A stretch of 64,000 nucleotides of DNA from Cyclobacteriaceae bacterium (GTDB taxonomy: Bacteria > Bacteroidota > Bacteroidia > Cytophagales > Cyclobacteriaceae): positions 1-64,000 of the forward strand of contig JANQOR010000024.1 in NCBI GenBank assembly GCA_028285685.1, read 5' to 3'. The notes under the pieces were generated by a model that was not told the DNA's origin, made no database searches, and saw nothing but the letters and a program-made list of their open reading frames with translations. Positions 16,330-25,143 of the stretch are shown here, in pieces (position 1 is the first letter of the stretch; the number at the start of each line of letters is the position of its first letter). The translations under genes and the position numbers were made by a program.

Positions 16330-18777
16330 ATGAAAAGTACAATTACGCTATGTCTTTGTTTCCTCACTTTGATGGGAGCAAATGCCCAGGGAGCCTTAGG
16401 CTACCAGGAGCCACCTAAAGAAATTAAAGAACTTGTCGATGCCCCACTTGCCCCTTGGGTAAGAATCGACAGTAAGGGTGAAAATGCAGTTTTGCTTTAT
16501 AGGAATGCTTACAAGACGATTGCCGAGCTCTCAGAAGAAGAGTTAAGGCTTGGTGGACTCAGGATCAACCCAAGAACCAATATTGGAAGCAGGACCACGT
16601 ACTACAACAATGTCGAGGTTAAAGAAGCTTATTCAAAAGATACCAGAGGGGTTGCAGGACTTCCTGAAAATGCCCGTCTTGCCAACTTCAGTTGGTCACC
16701 TGACGAAAAGATGATGAGTTTCACTCACACAACAAGTACAGGTGTTGAGGTGTGGATGCTTGATGTAGAAAAAGCCAGCGCGAAAAAATTGACCGATGCG
16801 TCAGTGAATGCCAATATGAGAACCCCGGTTGTGTGGTTTTCTGACAGTAAGGCACTGCTCGTGAAAATGTTACCTCCCTCCAGAAAAGAATTGATCAATT
16901 CTGCCGAAGCTGTTCCGACCGGACCGACAATCTCCGTCAGCTCTGGGGCGAAAGCTCAAAATCGCACGTATCAGGACTTGTTGAAGAACCCCAATGACGA
17001 ACAAAACTTCGAGCAGCTAGCACTATCAGACATTAAGAAAGTATCCTTGGATGGCAGCAGTACCGATTGGTTGCCAACAGCCATGTACACGAACATGTCA
17101 TTTTCACCAAATGGAGAATATGTGATGGTCAGTAAAATAGAACGACCATTCTCCTACCTTGTCACCTATCGACGATTCCCATCTAAGACGGACATTTATG
17201 ACAAAGACGGGACACTTGTGAAAAATGTCATGGATGTTCCATTGACAGAAGTGCTACCCAAGGGATTTATGGCAACTCGTGAAGGGCGACGATCCATGCA
17301 ATGGAGAGATGATCAGCCAGCAACGCTCGTCTGGGCTGAGGCGCTGGACAAAGGTGATCCAAAAAACGAAGTGGAATTCCGAGATGAGGTGTTTCAGTTG
17401 AGTGCACCGTTCAACGGTGAGGGCAAGTCGATGTTAAAGACGACAGGACGTTTTTCCGGAATTGAATGGGGGAATGATAAGGCTGCAGTTGGATATGACT
17501 ATTGGTGGAACACTCGTAACACCAAGATGTATCTTTTTGACCCATCCAACAGTAAGAAGGCGCCAAAAATCCTGGCAGACCGAAACTACCAGGACAGATA
17601 CAGTGATCCAGGAGATTTTGTATCGACCAAGAACAAATTCAATAAGCGCGTGCTTTCAATTGTGGATGGAAACGCCTTCTTGTTGGGGGATGGTTTTTCA
17701 GAGAAAGGGCAATTCCCATTTGTAGATAAGCTTAATCTAAGAACCCAGGAGAAGACCAGGGTTTACGAATCGGCATATACCGACAAACTGGAAACGCTGT
17801 ACACTGCCTTGGATATGGACAAGGGAGACATTCTTATACGAATTGAATCCCCTACCGAATTCCCAAATTATTATAAACGAAACATCTATAAAGAGAATGA
17901 TCTAACTCCCATTACCTTCTTCGACAACCCGTTCAAAAGCTTGCAAGGAGTAGAAAAAGAGGTAATCTCTTACAAGAGGGACGACGGTTTAGATCTAGAT
18001 GGAACACTATACCTTCCGGTTGGCTATGACAAGGCAAAAAAAGAAAAGAAGCCAATGATACTTTGGGCTTACCCCAGGGAATATAAGGACAAGCAGAGTG
18101 CAGGACAAAATACCTCCAACCCTAATCGCTTCATCTACCCGTACTATGGATCACCGATCTACTGGGTCGCCCGCGATTATGTGGTTTTGGACAACGCAGC
18201 CTTCCCGATTGTAGGTGAAGGTGAAGAGGAGCCTAACGATACCTTCCGTCAGCAACTAGTAGCCAATGCAAAAGCTGCAATTGATGCAGTTGATGAAATG
18301 GGCTATATTGATCGAAATCGAGTAGGTGTGGGCGGACATTCATATGGTGCGTTCATGGTCGCAAACCTCCTCTCCCACTCCAACCTATTTGCAGCCGGTA
18401 TTGCAAGAAGTGGAGCATATAACAGAACACTAACACCCTTTGGCTTCCAGAGTGAAGAACGCTCCTATTGGGATTCACCTGAGACCTATTACACCATGTC
18501 GCCGTTCATGCACGCCGACAAGATGAAGACTCCGCTCCTGCTGATCCATGGGGAAGCGGACAATAACTCGGGCACCTATCCTATGCAGAGTGAACGATAT
18601 TTCAATGCGCTCAAGGGCCTTGGCGCCACAGCCAGATTGGTTATGTTGCCGAAAGAAAGCCATGGATATCGAGCCAAAGAAAGTATTATGCACCTGTTGT
18701 GGGAGCAGGACCAGTGGCTTGAAACGTATGTTAAGAACAGGGAAACCATGAGTGCCGAGGTGATGCCGGACAGATAA
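16330..18777 (+). CDS. Secreted S9-family serine peptidase (prolyl oligopeptidase fold, glutamyl-peptidase-like)
   Basis: An 815-residue protein with a signal peptide ending near MGANAQ (residues 1-20). The N-terminal ~550 residues are a beta-propeller-like region (for example LANFSWSPDEKMMSFTH). The C-terminal alpha/beta-hydrolase domain carries the triad S671 in GGHSYG, D744 in HGEADNN and H778 in KESHGYR. The arrangement, with the long ILWAYPREYKDKQSAGQ stretch before the nucleophile elbow, resembles the S9D/chloroplast glutamyl endopeptidase branch rather than DPP IV. It probably acts in the periplasm or outside the cell on peptides. A small cupin starts directly after it, so the two may be co-expressed. 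Confidence 0.88.
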   Translation: MKSTITLCLCFLTLMGANAQGALGYQEPPKEIKELVDAPLAPWVRIDSKGENAVLLYRNAYKTIAELSEEELRLGGLRINPRTNIGSRTTYYNNVEVKEAYSKDTRGVAGLPENARLANFSWSPDEKMMSFTHTTSTGVEVWMLDVEKASAKKLTDASVNANMRTPVVWFSDSKALLVKMLPPSRKELINSAEAVPTGPTISVSSGAKAQNRTYQDLLKNPNDEQNFEQLALSDIKKVSLDGSSTDWLPTAMYTNMSFSPNGEYVMVSKIERPFSYLVTYRRFPSKTDIYDKDGTLVKNVMDVPLTEVLPKGFMATREGRRSMQWRDDQPATLVWAEALDKGDPKNEVEFRDEVFQLSAPFNGEGKSMLKTTGRFSGIEWGNDKAAVGYDYWWNTRNTKMYLFDPSNSKKAPKILADRNYQDRYSDPGDFVSTKNKFNKRVLSIVDGNAFLLGDGFSEKGQFPFVDKLNLRTQEKTRVYESAYTDKLETLYTALDMDKGDILIRIESPTEFPNYYKRNIYKENDLTPITFFDNPFKSLQGVEKEVISYKRDDGLDLDGTLYLPVGYDKAKKEKKPMILWAYPREYKDKQSAGQNTSNPNRFIYPYYGSPIYWVARDYVVLDNAAFPIVGEGEEEPNDTFRQQLVANAKAAIDAVDEMGYIDRNRVGVGGHSYGAFMVANLLSHSNLFAAGIARSGAYNRTLTPFGFQSEERSYWDSPETYYTMSPFMHADKMKTPLLLIHGEADNNSGTYPMQSERYFNALKGLGATARLVMLPKESHGYRAKESIMHLLWEQDQWLETYVKNRETMSAEVMPDR

Positions 18778-18778
18778 A

Positions 18779-19111
18779 ATGGCATTTATAGAACTAGATT
18801 CAATCGGGCAGAAGGAGATTCTGCCCGGTTTTAGTGTTCGGTTTGTTCATACCGATTCTATGACTTTGGCCTACTGGGATATAAAAGCTGGAAGTGTATT
18901 GCCCGAGCACTCGCATCATCACGAACAGGTGGCCAACGTTACTGAGGGAATCTTGGAACTTACCATCGAAGGTGAAACAAAACAGATTCTTCCTGGTGAA
19001 ATTGCAGTCATTCCTTCTGATGCGGTTCACTCCGGGGTGGCCATAACAGATTGTAAAGTGCTTGACGTATTTTCGCCTGTACGAGAAGATTATTTGGATA
19101 GTGATCGGTAG
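18779..19111 (+). CDS. Small single-domain cupin
   Basis: A 110-residue protein with one cupin barrel. Motif 1 is LPEHSHHHEQVANVTEG (likely metal ligands H-x-H and E) and motif 2 is the PGEIAVIPSDAVHSG stretch with the fourth histidine. The start lies one base after the stop of the S9 peptidase, so it is probably translated from the same mRNA. Such proteins bind a metal and may be enzymes or sensors. No specific substrate is visible. Confidence 0.82.
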   Translation: MAFIELDSIGQKEILPGFSVRFVHTDSMTLAYWDIKAGSVLPEHSHHHEQVANVTEGILELTIEGETKQILPGEIAVIPSDAVHSGVAITDCKVLDVFSPVREDYLDSDR

Positions 19112-19141
19112 CTAGCATACAGTTGTTAGATTTAGGGGTTG

Positions 19142-19465
19142 ATGAAAGACCAGGAAATCACTGAAAAAATCAAGGAGGAAATTGCAAAGACCGAGCAGCT
19201 CATAGCAGAATACAAAGACCTATCAAAGCCAGTCTCCCTGGATAACTCGATTGGACGTATATCCCGTATGGATGCGATCAACAACAAGAGCATCACGGAA
19301 TCTGCATTGCGACAATCTGAAGAAAAGCTTTCAAAACTCAATCAAGCCTTAGATAAAGTCGGAACCAAAGATTTTGGCATTTGCATTAAGTGCAAACAGC
19401 CAATTCCACTTGGACGCATTCTACTTATGCCAGAGAGTTCCAGGTGCGTTAATTGTGCTAGATAG
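19142..19465 (+). CDS. DksA/TraR-type C4 zinc-finger protein
   Basis: A 107-residue protein with a charged helical N-terminal region of about 75 residues (likely coiled coil) and a C-terminal zinc finger spaced C-X2-C-X17-C-X2-C (CIKC ... CVNC), exactly the DksA/TraR pattern. The ATG at 19142 is preferred to the TTG one codon earlier. Family members bind RNA polymerase through its secondary channel or act as small zinc proteins. It lacks obvious acidic DxxDxA residues at a coiled-coil tip, so a DksA-like transcription role is uncertain. Confidence 0.72.
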   Translation: MKDQEITEKIKEEIAKTEQLIAEYKDLSKPVSLDNSIGRISRMDAINNKSITESALRQSEEKLSKLNQALDKVGTKDFGICIKCKQPIPLGRILLMPESSRCVNCAR

Positions 19466-19476
19466 TTGACAGTTAG

Positions 19477-19553
19477 TTAGTTGTCAGATCATTATAAGAT
19501 TTGATTCCAATTACTAAAAACTAAACTACTTATCACTAACCACTGACAACTAA
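19477..19553. repeat. Intergenic inverted repeat (TTAGTTGTCAG arms)
   Basis: TTAGTTGTCAG (19477-19487) is exactly complementary to CTGACAACTAA (19543-19553), 55 nt apart. ACTAAAAACTA also occurs twice between and beside the arms. The block fills the 155-bp gap before the ABC exporter. Low-complexity GTCAGTTG-like intergenic DNA of this kind is familiar in Bacteroidota. A terminator role is possible but there is no following T-run. Confidence 0.45.
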
Positions 19554-19620
19554 AAACTAGTTTCCCTGCCTATTTGGCATACTTTTTCTTTTGGGTACGG
19601 TTATAGTGAAGTAGCGGCAC

Positions 19621-21360
19621 ATGAGCAAAAGAAAGAACGTCACTTTTGGATGGGCTGTCAAGAACATCATCTGGCCCCGACGAAAAACTATCGCCATCGG
19701 CCTACTCCTAATTCTTATAAGTCGACCTGCTGGCCTGGTGCTACCAACGGCCACCAAATACCTTCTGGACGATGCTGTTCCTAATAGAGATCTCGCCATG
19801 CTAAAAATGATCGTCATTGTCATCGTGATCTCGCTGGCCGTTCAAGCGATCTCGTCTTTCTTGTTAACAAGGATATTAAGTGTCGAGGCGCAATTTCTGA
19901 TTTCAGAGTTAAGAGTTAAGGTTCAGAAGAAAATCTTATCACTACCAATCAACTTTTTTGATAATAATAAATCCGGAGCCCTGGTATCCCGAATAATGAG
20001 TGATGTGGAGGGTGTACGGAATTTAGTTGGCACGGGACTGGTTCAATTAATCGGTGGAACACTGACTTCGATACTTGCTCTCGCACTACTTATCAATATC
20101 AGCCCATCAATGACACTTTTCACATTGGTTCCTGTAGGCCTTTTCGCGTTTATCGCCCTGAAAGCATTTGGACGCATTCGGCCAATCTTTCGTGAGCGCG
20201 GCAAGCTGAATGCCGAGGTGACCGGTCGATTGACAGAGACGCTAAATGGCGTCCGGGTGATCAAGGGGTTCAATGCGGAACAATCAGAGAATAAAACATT
20301 TGAATCGGGAGCAAGACGACTTTACGAAAACGTAAAATCCAGTCTGACAGCAACTGCCTTCGTCACCAGTTCGGGGACCTTTCTTATTGGTTTTGCAAGC
20401 GCCGGAATTTTAGCAATGGGCGGATATTTCATGATCCAGGAAGATCTGACCTCAGGAGAACTTATCTCCTTTATATCACTTCTGGCATTCATGATAGCGC
20501 CGATCGTTCAAATGAGTAATATTGGCAGTCAACTTACCGAGGCCTTTGCTGGTCTGGACCGAACGGAAGAGATTATGCAGATGGACCCAGAAGACCTTGA
20601 GAAAAACCGTCCGGCAAAGCTAGACTCACTTCATGGTGATATCGTCTTTGACGACGTATCGTTCAGCTACGAAGAAGACAAGGAAGTGTTAAAAAATATC
20701 AGCTTCAAGGCTCCGCAAGGAAGTGTCACGGCTCTTGTCGGTAGCTCAGGTTCAGGAAAATCGACGATCGCAAGCCTGGCGGCAACTTTCTTAAATCCCG
20801 ATGAAGGAAAAGTAACCATCGACGGACAAGATCTTTCGCAAGTAAACTTATCCAGCTACCGTCAATACCTGGGAGTTGTCTTGCAGGACGATTTTCTGTT
20901 TGAGGGTACCATTCGGGAAAATATTATGTTTCCTCGTCCGGATGCAACAGAATCGGAGCTACAAGAAGCGGTGAAGGGTGCTTATGTCGACGAGTTCACT
21001 GACAGATTTGAGGATGGCTTAGATACGGTAATTGGCGAGCGAGGTGTAAAGCTATCAGGTGGACAGCGTCAACGGATCTCGATTGCTCGCGCTCTGCTAG
21101 CAAATCCCAAAATCATCATTCTGGACGAAGCAACATCCAACTTGGACACTGAAAGCGAAACGTACATTCAAAAGAGTTTGGACATCTTGATGCGGGACCG
21201 AACTACTTTTGTGATTGCTCACAGACTCAGTACAATCAGACAAGCAGATCAAATTCTAATTGTTGAAAACGGCAAAATAATCGAGCGTGGAACGCATGAT
21301 GAACTGATTGCTGCCAAAGGACGATATTATGAGCTATTTACCTACCAGAGTAGGATCTGA
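19621..21360 (+). CDS. MsbA-like ABC exporter half-transporter (fused TMD-NBD)
   Basis: 579 residues. The first ~320 hold the type-1 exporter membrane domain with about six segments, including the LPINFFDNNKSGALVSRI coupling region. The nucleotide-binding domain follows with Walker A G374-S381 (GSSGSGKS), Q-loop VVLQDD, signature LSGGQ (478-482), Walker B IIILDEA (D502, E503) and H-loop H534. All catalytic residues are intact, so a homodimeric ATP-driven exporter in the inner membrane is expected. Length and motifs match lipid or drug exporters (MsbA/LmrA type), but the substrate cannot be told. Its 3' end overlaps a convergent membrane-protein gene by 27 nt. Confidence 0.92.
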   Translation: MSKRKNVTFGWAVKNIIWPRRKTIAIGLLLILISRPAGLVLPTATKYLLDDAVPNRDLAMLKMIVIVIVISLAVQAISSFLLTRILSVEAQFLISELRVKVQKKILSLPINFFDNNKSGALVSRIMSDVEGVRNLVGTGLVQLIGGTLTSILALALLINISPSMTLFTLVPVGLFAFIALKAFGRIRPIFRERGKLNAEVTGRLTETLNGVRVIKGFNAEQSENKTFESGARRLYENVKSSLTATAFVTSSGTFLIGFASAGILAMGGYFMIQEDLTSGELISFISLLAFMIAPIVQMSNIGSQLTEAFAGLDRTEEIMQMDPEDLEKNRPAKLDSLHGDIVFDDVSFSYEEDKEVLKNISFKAPQGSVTALVGSSGSGKSTIASLAATFLNPDEGKVTIDGQDLSQVNLSSYRQYLGVVLQDDFLFEGTIRENIMFPRPDATESELQEAVKGAYVDEFTDRFEDGLDTVIGERGVKLSGGQRQRISIARALLANPKIIILDEATSNLDTESETYIQKSLDILMRDRTTFVIAHRLSTIRQADQILIVENGKIIERGTHDELIAAKGRYYELFTYQSRI

Positions 21361-22095
21361 CATGCTCGCAACTATTTCGGCTTTTCGTACCGCAACGGCA
21401 AAAGCGATCGGTTGAAGGACAAACAACAGTCGGTAGAGAAGAAAACCCAAACCATTTCCGAAATTCATAGAAGGCATGAATTCCGAAAGAAGGTATGGGA
21501 AATTTGCCACGATGATTCCTACGTAAACAATGTTTGCTCCTATCAGCTTTCGTTCATTCGAGGGAGTTCTGAAATACGTTCTGAAGAGCAAGATCGCTCC
21601 CATCAATGCAAAAATGGTGACGATAAGCGGCTCCAGCCCAATAAACAACTCCAGTAGGCTTAGGTTAAACACTGATCCAAGGATAGAGATAACTCCCAAG
21701 ATCGCTGGGCTATAAATTGCCGCCAATTTTCCTAAGGAAATTTTCTTCGGCCTTGGGTAGAGAACACTAAAATGAAGGATCGTGCTCCCTAGAAAGATCG
21801 ATAGGAAAGAATAAATGGCAGTAACAGTCGGTATGGACGTTCCATCCGATGTCAGAGGATATCCGCCCCAATGAAAAGCCATAGCAGAACAGTAAAGCAA
21901 AAACACAAAAGAGAGCATACTTTTTGTCTTGCGATAGGTGATCAGCCCAATAACCAATATACTAAGACCCATAACACCAAGAACTTGAGTTCCGACATGC
22001 CCACCACCTAACCCTGTCAGTGACCACCAGGTCAGCACCCTCCAAAGCACAATAAAAATTGAAAGTATCCAGACAGTGATAATTCTTGATTTCAT
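21334..22095 (-). CDS. Polytopic membrane protein, 7-8 TM, unknown function
   Basis: 253 residues from the ATG at 22095 (MKSRIITVWILSIFIVLW), which suits an N-terminal membrane segment better than the in-frame ATG at 22152. Hydrophobic segments fill nearly the whole chain and there is no soluble domain. The general look recalls the 7TM input modules of some sensor proteins, but I recognise no family. The gene is divergent from the membrane-anchored winged-helix gene at 22225 with a 129-bp shared upstream region, and convergent with the ABC exporter. That layout makes a sensor partnership with the neighbouring regulator plausible (inference). Confidence 0.65.
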   Translation of the reverse strand: MKSRIITVWILSIFIVLWRVLTWWSLTGLGGGHVGTQVLGVMGLSILVIGLITYRKTKSMLSFVFLLYCSAMAFHWGGYPLTSDGTSIPTVTAIYSFLSIFLGSTILHFSVLYPRPKKISLGKLAAIYSPAILGVISILGSVFNLSLLELFIGLEPLIVTIFALMGAILLFRTYFRTPSNERKLIGANIVYVGIIVANFPYLLSEFMPSMNFGNGLGFLLYRLLFVLQPIAFAVAVRKAEIVASMSDPTLVGK

Positions 22096-22180
22096 AATTA
22101 GGGGGCTAAAATTTATTCGGTGCCTTAACTTGTGATGACTTAGCACGAGCACGTGTTTTCCGGAAAGTTAGATTTCCCGA

Positions 22181-22220
22181 TGATGTGCAAGCTGATGTGA
22201 AACTGATCTAAACCTGATTT
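22181..22220. promoter_or_regulatory. Phased TGATnTn direct repeats upstream of winged-helix gene
   Basis: TGATGTG (22181), TGATGTG (22193), TGATCTA (22204) and TGATTTT (22214) begin 12, 11 and 10 bp apart, on one face of the helix. OmpR/ToxR-type winged helices typically bind direct repeats, so self-regulation is plausible. A CACGTG (22150-22155) and a TTTCCGGAAA palindrome (22157-22166) lie in the same gap. Confidence 0.4.
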
Positions 22221-22224
22221 TTAA

Positions 22225-22689
22225 ATGGAAGCAGAAAGACCTACCTCCTCCAGTCAGCCCTTCATTCTCGAAGGTGTAGTTGTAAATCCCGCCACCAATG
22301 AACTGACCAAGGGTCAAAAAAGTATCACGATAGAAGATAAGGTCATGAAGGTGCTTGTCTATCTCGTGACGAATAGGTCCAGGATCGTTTCCCGCGAGGA
22401 GTTGTTCGTCAATTTATGGCCTGGTGTTTTTGTCTCCCAAGATTCCCTGACCAGGTGTATCTCGGTCATCCGAAAGTTCTGGCAAGAGCATTCAACTCAA
22501 AATCCATTGGTTTTAACCATAAGAAATCGAGGATATCGTATTACCGGGAAAATAGAGTCATTTACTCAAACCCAAACCAAATTCCATCGATCAAGGTCAG
22601 GAATGGAAAAGGTTAAGTACATAGCTTCTGGTGTGGCTCTGACGCTAGGAATGATCTCGCTTCTAATCCTCTTTTACTGCGTTCTGTAA
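22225..22689 (+). CDS. Minimal ToxR/CadC-like membrane-anchored winged-helix regulator
   Basis: A 154-residue protein. Residues ~12-110 are an OmpR-type DNA-binding winged helix (MKVLVYLVTNRSRIVSREEL, then RCISVIRKF and the wing TIRNRGYRIT). A basic linker follows, and the chain ends in one membrane segment (ASGVALTLGMISLLILFYCVL) with no periplasmic sensor domain. CadC and ToxR normally carry a large C-terminal sensor, so this is a stripped version that must receive its signal from another membrane protein or from the membrane itself. The divergent polytopic protein is the obvious candidate partner. Confidence 0.78.
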   Translation: MEAERPTSSSQPFILEGVVVNPATNELTKGQKSITIEDKVMKVLVYLVTNRSRIVSREELFVNLWPGVFVSQDSLTRCISVIRKFWQEHSTQNPLVLTIRNRGYRITGKIESFTQTQTKFHRSRSGMEKVKYIASGVALTLGMISLLILFYCVL

Positions 22690-22700
22690 ATCTTGCAATT

Positions 22701-23258
22701 TTGATCTCAAGAGCTGCCAATCAATCTGACATACCGGGTATACGAGCCCTTCAGGAAAGATATCTGCATCGTTCACTGAGCGCCGAAGAGAGAAAATCAG
22801 GGTTTGTGACTACTCCATTTACAGAAGAACAAATTGCCGATCGCGTAGAAAATGATGGTTTGTTTATCACTGAAGATAAAGATCAAATCATTGCTTATGT
22901 TTTTGCTGGCAAATGGGACTTCTTTGAGCGGTGGCCGATTTTTCCTTACATGACCTCCAGGTTTCCCGATTTGAATTACAAGAACTTCGAGATTAGCACC
23001 TCAGCAACTTTTCAATATGGGCCGGTATGTGTAGACAAGAAGTATCGAGGGAAAGGTGTGTTCAACGAAACCTTTGAAACTATGCGTCTTGAATGGCTAA
23101 GAGAATTTCCACTCTCCATTACATTTATCAATGCGATAAATTCGGTCTCCGTGCGAGCTCATACAAAGCTAGGTTGGGAAGAGATCGATCAATTTCAGTT
23201 TAACGGAAACAAATACTTGTCGCTTGCCTTCGATATGAAATGCTCGGTGGTCGAATGA
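22701..23258 (+). CDS. GNAT-family N-acetyltransferase
   Basis: 185 residues, read from a TTG at 22701 (MISRAANQSDIPGIRALQERY). The central VCVDKKYRGKGVFNETFETM is the acetyl-CoA binding motif A (Q/RxxGxG/A form), followed by the usual FINAINSVSVRAHTKLGW stretch. The acceptor is unknown. It starts 11 nt after the winged-helix gene, and its stop overlaps the next GNAT start by 4 nt, so the two acetyltransferases are translationally coupled although not close paralogues. Confidence 0.8.
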   Translation: MISRAANQSDIPGIRALQERYLHRSLSAEERKSGFVTTPFTEEQIADRVENDGLFITEDKDQIIAYVFAGKWDFFERWPIFPYMTSRFPDLNYKNFEISTSATFQYGPVCVDKKYRGKGVFNETFETMRLEWLREFPLSITFINAINSVSVRAHTKLGWEEIDQFQFNGNKYLSLAFDMKCSVVE

Positions 23259-23764
23259 ATGGTTTAGTAGCCTTAAGAAAATTGCATCGAAATGATCTTG
23301 ACCGAATGGTGGAGCTAGCAAACAATGAAAAAATTAGTGTTAACCTTCGCGATCAATTCCCACATCCCTACACACGAAACGATGGCACTAGGTTCTTAAA
23401 AATGCTTGATTCAAATGATCAACTGATTGTTTTTGCAATCGATTATGAGGGCGAGTACGCAGGCAACATTGGTCTGGTTCTTGAAACAGATGTTTACCGA
23501 AAAAGCGCTGAAATTGGATACTTCCTTGGCGAGCCATATTGGAACAAAGGGATCATGACTAAAGCTGTGAACCTGACTGTGACACATGCTTTCGAAAGTT
23601 TGAAATTGATCCGAATTCATTGTGGTGTTTATGAGTACAACAAAGCATCGCAGCGTGTATTGCAAAAGTGTGGATTTGAGAAGGAAGGAATTTTCAAAAA
23701 AGCGATTTATAAAAAAGGTCAAATATGGGATGAAATCAGATATGCTAAAATAAACCCGATCTGA
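23255..23764 (+). CDS. RimJ/RimL-type GNAT acetyltransferase
   Basis: 169 residues from the ATG at 23255 (MNGLVALRKLHRNDLDRM), which overlaps the upstream gene as ATGA. The order of motifs (EIGYFLGEPYWNKGIMTKAV, then NKASQRVLQKCGFEKEG and a C-terminal GQIWDEIRYA) is that of the Acetyltransf_3 group that acetylates ribosomal-protein N-termini, amino acids or antibiotics. The substrate is not evident. It converges on the serine hydrolase gene with 7 nt between stops. Confidence 0.85.
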   Translation: MNGLVALRKLHRNDLDRMVELANNEKISVNLRDQFPHPYTRNDGTRFLKMLDSNDQLIVFAIDYEGEYAGNIGLVLETDVYRKSAEIGYFLGEPYWNKGIMTKAVNLTVTHAFESLKLIRIHCGVYEYNKASQRVLQKCGFEKEGIFKKAIYKKGQIWDEIRYAKINPI

Positions 23765-23771
23765 TTGTTCA

Positions 23772-25088
23772 TTAAGGCTGATCTCGTACAAACACTCTTG
23801 GATTTACAGAGCAGGTAGATAGGGTGAAAGTGTTTTCATCAGAAAATTCAACCCTGAATTCCTTATATCTAGCAAAACAAAAGACATTCTCGGCTATTGG
23901 AGTGATTTCGTATTTGGATTCCCCATTCACGAAGAACAGCGTTTCACCTTGCATTTCGAGGATTCTCTTCTCATTAAAATTACCAGAGTACTGGCCCACG
24001 AACTTAACCATTGAGGTCTTATCCATATTGTAAGCTAAAGAAACAATTGCATCTTGCTCGTTAAAGATCAACGCTTCTATGTCGCAGGTGATAGCAGCAG
24101 AGCGAACATCCTCGTTGTTTCCGAGAACAGCTATAAAAACCTCCTCTTGTGGGTAGTACACCATGCGACTATTGTACCCATGAGTTCCTCCATTGTGATT
24201 GTACATCGTACGACCTTCCTTTTCTAAGATCTGCCAACCCAATCCATAATTTTCCAGTTTGGGTGTGAACATCCTTTGGCAAGTTTCTTCCTTCAAAATG
24301 ACATCTGAGTTCAGCGCCTTCATCCACTTCAACATGTCGTCTGCAGAGGACAACATTCCACCGGCAGAATATCCTGCAGGATCTTTTAATGCATCATTGA
24401 CAAGCACATCATTGGAAAATTTATAGCCTTGAGATCGATTGGGAATGATAGGCCTTGGATCGTCATAAAAGGTCTGATTCATACCTAAAGGATCGAATAT
24501 TTCTTTCTTGAGGTAATCAAAATAATTCAACCCTGAAACCACCTCGATAACCCTTCCGAGCATCACATATCCAAAATTGCTGTACCTGAACTCTTCACCG
24601 GGAACATTTTTCAAACCACTGGGCTTAGATCGGTCCATCTCCATCACTTTTTCTATTTCCAGGTAGGTCTCCTCAACCGGTACTGCATCCATGTCACCAA
24701 AGTAATTTGGGATGCCAGACGTGTGTGTAAGTAGGTGGAAAATGGTGATTTCATCCCAACTGCCGGGTACATTGGGAATGAACTTTACAAGAGGATCATG
24801 GATAGATAGCGAATCACTTTCATCAAAAAGTTTCAAAATTCCCATGGAGGTGAATTGCTTAGTCAGCGATCCTATCCGATGCACACTTTCTGAGGTATTT
24901 TGCACCTGCAGTTCATGGTCCGCCATGCCAAAGCCCTTCTTCAAGATGATTTCATCTCCAACAGCCACTACCACCGATCCGCTAAACGATTGAGAATCAG
25001 CTACTTCAGTCAAGTACCTACCTATGGTTAATTGGCACTGTGCAGCTTTTGAAACAAAAAGGAGAATAGCAAGGACAGAATACTTCAT
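23772..25088 (-). CDS. Secreted class-C beta-lactamase-like serine hydrolase
   Basis: 438 residues with a signal peptide (MKYSVLAILLFVSKAAQC). The serine hydrolase motifs are complete: S74-x-x-K77 (SLTK), Y169-S-N171, and H298-N-G300 in place of KTG. The last ~100 residues form an extra beta domain (FVGQYSGNFNEKRILEM), seen in many family members outside true AmpC enzymes. It is more likely a peptidase or esterase than a resistance beta-lactamase. It lies 55 nt after the MacB-like permease on the same strand and may be the last gene of the padR operon. Confidence 0.85.
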   Translation of the reverse strand: MKYSVLAILLFVSKAAQCQLTIGRYLTEVADSQSFSGSVVVAVGDEIILKKGFGMADHELQVQNTSESVHRIGSLTKQFTSMGILKLFDESDSLSIHDPLVKFIPNVPGSWDEITIFHLLTHTSGIPNYFGDMDAVPVEETYLEIEKVMEMDRSKPSGLKNVPGEEFRYSNFGYVMLGRVIEVVSGLNYFDYLKKEIFDPLGMNQTFYDDPRPIIPNRSQGYKFSNDVLVNDALKDPAGYSAGGMLSSADDMLKWMKALNSDVILKEETCQRMFTPKLENYGLGWQILEKEGRTMYNHNGGTHGYNSRMVYYPQEEVFIAVLGNNEDVRSAAITCDIEALIFNEQDAIVSLAYNMDKTSMVKFVGQYSGNFNEKRILEMQGETLFFVNGESKYEITPIAENVFCFARYKEFRVEFSDENTFTLSTCSVNPRVFVRDQP

Positions 25089-25143
25089 AGGAAAGATTTA
25101 ATCCTAGGATGATTCTACTTCAGATAAAGTTGTATTCTACCGG

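Noticed and set aside
23772-25088. Antibiotic-resistance beta-lactamase
   Set aside because: The SxxK, YSN and HxG motifs fit the wide serine hydrolase family. The HxG in place of KTG, the extra C-terminal domain and the padR operon context do not point to AmpC.
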